From Cunninghamia lanceolata (Eukaryota; Streptophyta; Pinopsida; Cupressales; Cupressaceae), in contig BSBN01000252.1 of the NCBI GenBank assembly GCA_027924645.1, positions 1,860,001 to 1,924,000 of the forward strand: DNA of 64,000 bases, read 5' to 3'. The position numbers were made by a program, and so were the translations under genes. The notes below the pieces were generated by a model, which ran no database searches, was not told where the DNA came from, and saw only the letters and a program-made list of their open reading frames with translations. The number at the start of each line of letters is the position of its first letter. Position 1 is the first letter of the stretch. Of this stretch, positions 57,580 through 64,000 are shown piece by piece.

Positions 57580-59055
57580 GTACAACAATACATACAATGG
57601 TTGAAGGAGCAAAGGTTTACAGAGAAATATGTGAATGGTACAAGTATTATGCATAGTTGTCAGGGGATATAGGGTACCAGTATTGGTACGGGATTGGGGA
57701 CGCCAATCAAATTAAGGTATGAATAAAGAGACAGTTATTTTATATAAATGTAGTCATCAGAAATTGTGGGTATGGAGAGAGGAAGAGTTTAAAGTGCCTG
57801 TACGTTGTGGGTATGGAGAGGGGAAGAGCTTAAAGTGCCCACATGTTGTGGGTATGGAGAGGGGAAGAGCTGGTCAACAGCACTTTAAGCAGCACAACAA
57901 TATATACAATGGTTGAAAGAGTAAAAGTTTACAGAGAAATAAATGTGTGAATGATCTAATTTATAAGTATTATGCATGGATGCCAGGAGATGCAGGGTAC
58001 CAGTATCGGTACGGGGATGGGGACACCAATCAAATTAAGGTATGTGAGTAAATGAATAAGGAGACGTTATTTTATATAAATGTAGTCATCAGAAATTATG
58101 GGTATGGAGAGAGGAAGAGCTTAATGTGCCAGCACGTTGTGAGTATGGAGAGGGGAAGAGCTTAAAGTGCTGACATGTTGTGGTCAACAGCACTTTACAC
58201 GCAGCACAACAATATATACAATGGTTGAAGGAGTAAAGGTTTACAGAGAAATAAATATGTGAATGGTCTAATATATAAGTATTATGCATGGTTCCCAGGA
58301 GATGCAGGGTACCAGGATCGGTACAGGGATGGGGACGCCAATCAAATTAAGGTATGTGAGTAAATGAATAAGGAGATGTTATTTTATATAAATGTAGTCA
58401 TCAGAAATTATGGGTATGGAGAGAGGAAGAGCTTAATGTGCCCACACGTTGTGGGTATGGAGAGGGGAAGAGCTTAAAGTGCTAACACGTTGTGGTCAGC
58501 AGCTCTTTACATGCAGCACAACAATATATACAATGTCTGAAGGAGTAAAGGTTTATAGAGAAATAAATATGTGAATGGTCTAATTTATAAGTATTATGCA
58601 TGGTTACCAGTATTGGTACAGGGATGGGGAGCCAATCAATTTAAGGTATGTGAGTAAATGAATAAGGAGACTTATTTTATATAAATGTAGTCCTCAGAAA
58701 TTATGGGTATGGAGAGGGTAGAGCTTAAAGTGCCCACATGTTGTAGGTATGGAGAGGGGAAGAGCTTAAAGTGCGGGTACGTTGTGGTCAACAGCACTTT
58801 ATACAGCACAACAATATATACAATAGTTGAAGGAGCAAAGCTTTACAGAGAAATATGTGAATGGTCCAATTTAGAAGTATTATGCATGGTTGCCATGAGA
58901 TACAGGGTGCCCTTATTGGTAGGGGGATGGGGAGCCAATCAAATTAAGGTATGTGAGTAAATGAATAAGGAGACGTTATTTTATATAAATGTAGTCATCA
59001 GAAATTGTGGGTATGGAGAGGGGTAGAGTTTGAAGTGTTTAGGACATTGTAATCA
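57580..59055 (+). repeat. Tandem repeat, ~290-330-bp unit, about 4.5 copies, with 40-bp subrepeats
   Basis: The landmark tgtagtcatcagaaatt(g/a) recurs near 57750, 58080, 58396, 58687 and 58988. Each unit holds one to three copies of a 40-bp subrepeat (gttgtgggtatggagagggg, then aagagcttaaagtgcc), then cagcacaacaatatatacaa, then ggtaccag(t/g)atcggtac and gccaatcaaattaagg. Unit length varies with subrepeat number. No coding sequence is likely. Confidence 0.85.
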
Positions 59056-59079
59056 ACAACACTTTAAATAAAGTGCCGG

Positions 59080-59187
59080 CACATTGACCACAACTCAAAA
59101 TGGAGAGGAACACAGCACATTGACCACAACTCAAAATGGAGAGGGACACGGCACATTGACCACAACCCAAGATGGAGAGGGACACGT
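59080..59187 (+). repeat. Three tandem 35-36-bp repeats
   Basis: The unit gcacattgaccacaactcaa followed by aatggagagggacacg occurs three times, at 59080, 59115 and 59151, with few changes. It adjoins the larger array and shares the tggagagg phrase with its subrepeats. Confidence 0.85.
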
Positions 59188-59714
59188 GGTCCATATTTAT
59201 ATACTGAATTTTTTATATTATAAGAGAGTATCTTTAAAGTCAAAGAATAATTTTAACAAATTAGATTTCTGGTTTAGAAGTACATTCTTTTATAATATTA
59301 TAATCTGTTTATGAAAACACCGAAAGTAAGGAGAAACTCTAGTTTGAAAATAAGAGGGGGAGTCGTATGGAGTTGTTAGCAGAATGGAGTGATTGGATGA
59401 AGTAGTTGACCAAGAGAGGATAATATGTTAAAAAACAGTGTCGTCATTGACGGTGTATGATGAAGATGACAGCAGAGCTTAAAGAAACATAAGGGTGGTT
59501 ACTCGCTAAACACACCGCCAACAAAGGACAAAATTTAGAATCAAGATATTGGGTGCATTATAAATACGGCAGTGTTAAATTGATGCCCAATTACCTGCTT
59601 TTAGGTTTGTGTTAAGGGAAACTAAACCATTTAGAGAAAATTACAATAATGGTGAAATCTGTATAATACTCATGCAAATTTACATTTAGTTTTGGGTCTA
59701 TTTTCCATTTTGAA
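59188..59714. other. Unassigned sequence
   Basis: Nothing recognisable; no ORF or repeat. Confidence 0.4.
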
Positions 59715-59830
59715 AGATTTGATTTATAATATGTGAGCTTTTGGAAGAGGCTATGTGTGCCTTTTTGAATCGACGTTTCGGATCACACTCCGTGATCCAT
59801 CATCAGGGTGAAAAGAAGAGATTTGATTTA
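59715..59830 (-). mobile_element. 92-bp insertion with hammerhead motif, flanked by 12-bp direct repeats
   Basis: AGATTTGATTTA occurs exactly at 59715-59726 and 59819-59830. Between them lie 92 bp that carry a hammerhead-ribozyme-like sequence on the minus strand. A variable 10-15-bp target duplication and a hammerhead are traits of Penelope-like elements. No RT or GIY-YIG sequence is nearby, so this would be a severely truncated copy or a tiny non-autonomous derivative. Confidence 0.6.
59771..59815 (-). ncRNA. Hammerhead-ribozyme-like motif (Penelope type)
   Basis: On the minus strand CTGATGA (59806-59800) is followed by one extra T, a perfect 7-bp stem GGATCAC/GTGATCC with loop GGAGT (59798-59780), then GAAAC and GTC (59779-59772). 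This is the conserved catalytic core order CUGAUGA, stem II, GAAA, (G)UC. Stem III is only the self-complementary ACGT with no loop, so cleavage in one molecule would be poor; pairing between two copies, as proposed for minimal Penelope hammerheads, would be needed. Stem I is weak: a G-C pair next to the core, an internal loop, then an A/U-rich helix between CTTTT and AAAAAG. The extra base before stem II may reduce activity. Confidence 0.55.
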
Positions 59831-59972
59831 ATGTATAGGTGAGGGTCCAATAGTGGTGCACCTTAATTTTATGGGTTGATATAGCAATGTACGTGTAACA
59901 TTGACACTAAAAAATTATATCTCCGAGTGGCCGCCAAAGTGGTCAATTAAAATTTTTCATTTCACCCGCATA
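59831..59972. other. Short unassigned spacer
   Basis: AT-rich sequence between the small insertion and the large tandem array; nothing recognised. Confidence 0.4.
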
Positions 59973-62900
59973 GACCTAGAAAAAAGGTGTCATCAACATG
60001 TTTTTTGTTGAGGTCATTATAAAACCCCCAAAAAAGTTAGACCAATAATTGTGCATTAAGTCATGTTTTTTAGTGTGTCAATGTGGCATCATATGATTTG
60101 TTGCTTTTTGAATATGGGCATATTTTATTCAACTATTGGGTCGTCTCTTACAACTACCAATATCGTACTTTTAAAACATTGGGCTTTCAATGTACCAGTC
60201 CTATGACAACTATTGGTACTTGCACCATTATTGGGCCCTCTCCCCTAATAACATATTGATAAGCAATATATTTTTGTATTAAATTTGGTTTATCTTCTAA
60301 TTTTTAATTTGTTTTTATTTATATATATTTTATACATTTGATTTTATCTTACTATCATTTAAATTTAGTTTTACACATTCGTATTATTATTAGTTTAGAC
60401 TTCCATGTATCTATCTATTTTAGATTCTGAAATTTACATTTCTTTTTTGGGGTCATTCTTGCAACACTCAAGTTCAATCTGGTGTCACTTAAGATTGACT
60501 CCAAAATTCATGTTTTTGAAATTCAAAATTACCAACTCCCACCCTTTTCCACTAACTATTGGGAACTGACTTCACACACATTTGTGTCACTAATTGCTTT
60601 GTCTTGGTATTTAAGACATTCATTTATGCAATTAAATTTATGTAAAGAATTACCATGAACATTCGACTATCAAAGAGCAACCATTCTAAGAACACTTGGA
60701 TTTGGAACATTAAATGGAATCAATTGAGTCAGAATTTGCATATAGGCCATTTGCACACTTCTGTATGTTGTCTTACAACATTCACCCAAGGTCATAAAGA
60801 TGGTCTGACAAGGGGTTGACTAAGGAGAACATGACCCTTTCAATCTAGCAACTTCCCCTAAGGTGTTTCTAAATACCATCATTCTTACACATATCCATTT
60901 ATTAGGAATTATAATGAACTAGGTTGCAAAAATCTAATGTCTACCAGGTTGGATTCACACCTTAGAGATTAGTTCCATGCTACTTGGGATCGACCCCGAG
61001 ACACTTGAGATCAACCCATAGAAGGTTCTAGGTTGGCATAGAGTATAAGATAGTGAACACACTAAAGGCATCAATTTTTATACTATGACGAATCAATTCT
61101 ATGCATCTTCAACGTTTATATTCTATCATCAAATTGAGAGCTAGGTACACCTATCTTCCTCATTTAATTTCTAAAAATAATATTTCAATTTGTCATTCTC
61201 AACAACTAGTCAATTAAATATAGATTAATTATGCTTTAATTGTCTGCATTTATTTAGTTAGCCTTGATTCATGCAAAATGGATTTTATTCCTCTGTATTT
61301 TTAGTGAACTCATCTAATCTTGTACACCCCCTAGGGAGTTTCTCTAGGGTTTATCCTTCTTTGTCATTAGGGTTCTCAAATCTATATTTTCTAATTACTT
61401 CATCATTTTCAAATCTTATTATGATTGTGTTCATATTTATTGTTACTCCATTGCTATACCTTTCCTTTTAGGGTTTGTGCTTCATTGTTTAACCTTCCTT
61501 TGACCTAGAAAAAAGGTGTCATTGACATGTTTTTGGTTGAGGTGTCATTATAAACCCCCCCAAAAAGTTAGACCAATAATCATGCATTAAGTCATGTTTT
61601 TTAGTGTGTCAAGGTGGCATCATATGATTTGTTGCTTTTTGAATATGGGCATATTTTATTCAACTATTGGGTCATCTCTTACAACTACCAATATCATACT
61701 TTTAAAATATTAGGCTTTCAATGTACCAGTCCTATGACAACTATTAGTACTCGCACCATTATTGGGCCCTCTCCCCTAATAACGTATTGATAAGCAATAT
61801 ATTTTTGTATTAAAGTTGGTGTATCTTCTAATTTTTAATTTGTTTTTATTTATATATATTTTATACATTTGATTTTATCTTACTATCATTTAAATTTAGT
61901 TTTACACATTCGTATTATTATTCGTTTAGACTTCCATGTATCTATCTATTTTAGATTTTGAAATTTACATTTCTTTTTTGGGGTCATTCTTGCAGCACTC
62001 AAGTTCAATCTGGTGTCACTTAAGATTGACTCCAAAATTCATGTTTTTGAAATTCAAAATTACCAACTCCCACCCTTTTCCACTAACTATTGGGAATTGA
62101 CTTCGCACACATTTGTGTCACTAATTGCTTTGTCTTGGTATTTAAGACATTCATTTATGAAATTAAATTTATGTAAAGAATTACCATGAACATTCGACTA
62201 TCAAAGAGCAACCATTCTAAGAACACTTGGATTTGGAACATTAAATGGAATCAATTGAGTCAGAATTTGCATATAGGCCATTTGCACACTTCTGTATGTT
62301 GTCTTACAACATTCACCCAAGGTCATAAAGATGGTCTGACAAGGGGTTGACTAAGGAGAACATGACCCTTGCAATCTAGCAACTTCCCCTAAGGTGTTTC
62401 TAAATACCATCATTCTTACACATATCCATATATTAGGAATTATAATGAACTAGGTTGCAAAAATCTAATGTCTACCAGGTTGGATTCACACCTTAGAGAT
62501 TAGTTCCATGCTACTTGGGATCGACCCCGAGACACTTGAGATCAACCCATAGAAGGTTCTAGGTTGGCATAGAGTATAAGACAGTGAACACACTAAAGGC
62601 ATCAATTTTTATACTATGACGAATCAATTCTATGCATCTTCAACGTTTATATTCTATCATCAAATTAAGAGCTAGGTACACCTATCTTCCTCATTTAATT
62701 TCTAAAAATAATATTTCAATTTGTCATTCTCAACAACTAGTCAATTAAATATAGATTAATTATGCTTTGATTGTTTACATTTATTTAGTTAGCCTTGATT
62801 CATGCAAAATGGATTTTATTCCTCTGTATTTTTAGTGAACTCATCTAATCTTGTACACCCCCTAGGGTTTTTCTCTAGGGTTTATCCTTCTTTGTAATTA

Positions 62901-64000
62901 GGGTTCTCAAATCTATATTTTCTGATTACTTCATCATTTTCAAATCTTATTATGATTGTGTTCATATTTATTGTTACTCCATTTCTATACCTTTCCTTTT
63001 AGGGTTTGTGCTTCATTGTTTAACCTTCCTTTGACCTAGAAAAAAGGTATCATCGACATGTTTTTGGTTGAGGTGTCATTATAAACCCCCCGAAAAAGTT
63101 AGACCAATAATTGTGCATTAAATCATATTTTTTAGTGTGTCAATGTGGCATCATATGATTTGTTGCTTTTTGAATATGGGTATATTTTATTCAACTATTG
63201 GGTCATCTCTTACAACTACCAATATCGTACTTTTAAAATATTGGGCTTTCAATGTACCAGTCCTATGACAACTATTGGTACTCGCACCATTATTGGGCCC
63301 TCTCCCCTAATAACATATTGATAAGCAATAAATTTTTGTATTAAATTTGGTGTATCTTCTAATTTTTAATTTGTTTTTATTTATATATATTTTATACATT
63401 TGATTTTATCTTACTATCATTTAAATTTAGTTTTACACATTCATATTATTATTAGTTTAGACTTCCATGTATCTATCTATTTTAGATTATGAAATTTACA
63501 TTTCTTTTTTGGGGTCATTCTTGCAGCACTCAAGTTCAATCTGGTGTCACTTAAGATTGACTCCAAAATTCATGTTTTTGAAATTCAAAATTACCAACTC
63601 CCACCCTTTTCCACTAACTATTGGGAACTGACTTTGCACACATTTGTGTCACTAATTGCTTTGTCTTGGTATTTAAGACATTCATTTATGCAATTAAATT
63701 TATGTAAAGAATTACCATGAACATTCGACTATCAAAGAACAACCATTCTAAGAACACTTGGATTTGGAACATTAAATGGAATTACTTGAGTCAGAATTTG
63801 CATATAGGCCATTTGCACACTTATGTATGTTGTCTTACAACATTCACCCAAGGTCATAAAGATGGTCTGACAAGGCGTTGACTAAGGAGAACATGACCCT
63901 TGCAATCTAGCAACTTCCCCTAAGGTGTTTCTAAATACCATCATTCTTACACATATCCATATATTAGGAATTATAATGAACTAGGTTGCAAAAATCTAAT
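59973..64000 (+). repeat. Tandem array with 1.53-kb unit (2.6 copies, runs off the window)
   Basis: The landmark gacctagaaaaaaggt(g/a)tc begins at 59973, 61502 and 63033, giving units of 1529 and 1531 bp; the third is cut by the window end. Copies are about 97-98 percent alike by eye, with mainly single-base changes. The unit is AT-rich, has only chance ORFs (for example 66 codons at 61271) and no RT, gag or terminal repeats. It is either a long-unit satellite or recent segmental tandem duplication of a non-coding block. Confidence 0.9.

Noticed and set aside
57298..57672. 124-codon ORF at the left edge of the tandem repeat
   Set aside because: No recognisable domain; its 3' part is repeat sequence shared by other units that lack the frame.

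Overview
This is nuclear DNA from a large, repeat-rich plant genome, most likely a gymnosperm such as a conifer. The evidence is 64 kb with no intact host gene, AT-rich sequence crowded with LTR retrotransposons, satellite arrays, a Tat-lineage Ty3/gypsy element with very long LTRs, and a Penelope-type hammerhead motif (among plants, Penelope-like elements are best known from conifers). The taxon is inferred; no host marker gene proves it. No tRNA, rRNA or CRISPR was seen.

Layout. 1-4.7 kb: local direct repeats, two minus-strand Ty1/copia pol fragments and a degenerate tandem repeat. 6.07-10.16 kb: a badly decayed plus-strand reading frame (member C) split by about 1.5 kb of unrelated DNA. 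11.85-13.35, 30.82-31.48 and 37.43-37.84 kb: three pieces of one array of about 360-bp satellite units, opened by two insertions. The first insertion (13353-30822, minus strand) is a structurally complete, very young 17.47-kb Tat-type element with 5322-bp LTRs and a GATTC target duplication. The second (31483-37429, plus strand) is a 5.95-kb solo LTR of a related family with an AGACT duplication. 37.8-46.9 kb: mostly unassigned repeats, microsatellites and a PPR-gene scrap. 46962-54233: a decayed Ty1/copia element with both LTRs. 57.6-59.2 kb: two tandem arrays. 59715-59830: a 92-bp insertion carrying a hammerhead-ribozyme-like motif between 12-bp direct repeats. 59973 to the window end: a tandem array with a 1.53-kb unit.

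The main discovery candidate is the Tat element's LTR. Each LTR carries the same uninterrupted 994-codon sense-strand ORF, placed in U3 upstream of the likely TATA box, as sag is in mouse mammary tumour virus. I do not recognise the protein. Its homologues occur in the solo LTR next door (member B, five TAG stops and two frameshifts) and at 6-10 kb (member C), so LTR-borne copies of this gene form an old, diversified family. In both well-preserved LTRs the ORF is preceded by a dense array of short motifs: CCGAT/ATCGG in the complete element, and GGC-AAATTT-GCC palindromes in the solo LTR.

The polyprotein of the complete element is intact (gag, protease, extra RNase H, RT, degenerate RNase H, integrase). 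Its extra, catalytically complete RNase H lies before RT instead of after it. Together the parts describe a recently active retrotransposon whose accessory gene travels inside the LTRs.
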